42,043 nucleotides of DNA from Actinomycetaceae bacterium (lineage in GTDB: Bacteria; Actinomycetota; Actinomycetes; Actinomycetales; Actinomycetaceae), in NCBI GenBank assembly GCA_030537735.1, contig JAUNVG010000008.1:40198-82240 (forward strand). The letters are read 5' to 3'. A program made the translations under genes and the position numbers. Position 1 is the stretch's first letter, and each line of letters opens with the position of its first letter. A model generated the notes under the pieces. It saw only the letters and a program-made list of their open reading frames with translations. It did not search any database and was not told the DNA's origin. Positions 41,544 through 42,043 of the stretch are shown here, in pieces.

Positions 41544-42043
41544 ATGTCTCCAGATAATAATTCTCCTTGGTCTCAACCGGACTTAGCGGCGTTAGCGGCG
41601 GATCCGAATACACCGTTAGAGACATTACGTGACTTAGCGGTACAGTATCCGCAGTTGCAGGCAACCATCGCTTTGAACCCGTCTACTTACCCGGATCTGC
41701 TTACCTGGTTGAAACAAGTTGGCGATGACGGGGTGCAAGCTGCGCTTCAGCACCGCGACTATTACGGGCCGGTCTATCCGCAGGTGAATGTTCCTGGTGA
41801 TGGCTGGAACCAGCCGGCAGAAGCCACCGCGGCGGCGTCCGTGGTGCCCACCCCGGAGCCTGCTGCCGAACCACCGACTCCGGCGGCGACCGTGGTTCCC
41901 ACCCCGGAACCCGCTGCGCAGCCATCTGCTTCCCCGGCATCCGAGGAACCGCCCGTTTCAGCGTCGGACACCGAACCACCCACGTCGTCGGCCACCGAAC
42001 CACCCGCTGAGTACGCACCCGTCCCTTTGCCGACCGTGGTTCC
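41544..42043 (+). CDS. Variant leucine-rich-repeat (LRV-like) protein, 5' part
   Basis: The gene starts at ATG 41544 and stays open to the window edge (166 full codons). The N-terminal LAADPNTPLETLRDLA, followed by YPQLQATIALNPSTYPDLLTWL, matches the actinobacterial variant leucine-rich-repeat domain. After about residue 95 the protein becomes Pro/Ala/Glu/Thr-rich, with VVPTPEPAA repeated at an 18-residue period, suggesting a linker before a further domain such as a membrane segment. Its function is unknown, and the C terminus lies beyond the window. GGTAGG upstream is a modest ribosome binding site. Confidence 0.75.
   Translation, partial: MSPDNNSPWSQPDLAALAADPNTPLETLRDLAVQYPQLQATIALNPSTYPDLLTWLKQVGDDGVQAALQHRDYYGPVYPQVNVPGDGWNQPAEATAAASVVPTPEPAAEPPTPAATVVPTPEPAAQPSASPASEEPPVSASDTEPPTSSATEPPAEYAPVPLPTVV

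Overview
The window is high-GC DNA (about 60% by eye) from an actinobacterium, most likely a facultative or anaerobic member of the Actinomycetaceae or a close relative. This rests on a WhiB regulator, a GlxR/Crp-type regulator beside nth, a DUF4177-like actinobacterial micro-protein, an actinobacterial Flp/Tad pilus locus with a DUF4244 pilin, and a class III (oxygen-sensitive) ribonucleotide reductase. Family names come from reading motifs; no database was searched.

Layout. 95-3631 (-): a membrane-anchored DsbA-like oxidoreductase behind a kinase-like/flippase-like membrane protein. 3843-4646 (+): DedA. 4719-7780 (-): copper export, with a CopZ chaperone and a P1B ATPase whose metal-binding domain lies inside its nucleotide-binding domain. 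7952-11212 (-): a sugar-porter MFS protein and PurB. 11384-13413 (+): a WXG-type small protein coupled to a serine-hydrolase protein, a candidate type VII secretion pair. 13468-15155: a small membrane protein and a HisC-like aminotransferase. 15474-15550 (-): tRNA-Pro(CGG), next to an AT-richer MFS gene that looks acquired. 17329-22834: the conserved actinobacterial block metallophosphoesterase, bifunctional PBP, WhiB, DUF4177-like, Crp/GlxR, Nth. 23024-25317 (-): two membrane proteins of unknown role.

25447-31899 is the Flp/Tad locus: a degenerate Fic-like protein, a HAD phosphatase, an Ssd/TadZ-like protein, the TadA ATPase, one polypeptide that appears to fuse TadB and TadC, the pilin, and TadE/TadG-like minor proteins. 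32303-35807 (-): a MrfA/Hrq1-like helicase and two tandem YbjN proteins. 36069-36959 (+): a PAP2 phosphatase. 37122-38168 (-): an aldo/keto reductase. 38634-41398 (+): nrdD-nrdG behind two NrdR boxes. 41544-end (+): the start of a variant leucine-rich-repeat protein.

The strongest unexplained signal is an octamer, CGTCCTCG (or its complement CGAGGACG), found 29 times by hand, once per about 1.45 kb. It lies on both strands and in both genes and intergenic DNA. A composition-only estimate is about 2.5 copies. Density, occurrence on both strands, and an inverted pair between two convergent genes resemble the DNA uptake sequences of Neisseria and Haemophilus. Flp/Tad pili are known to be needed for transformation in the actinobacterium Micrococcus luteus, so its presence alongside a Tad locus is suggestive but unproven. 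A second theme is low-complexity Gly/Ala/Pro insertions and minisatellites inside otherwise conserved proteins.
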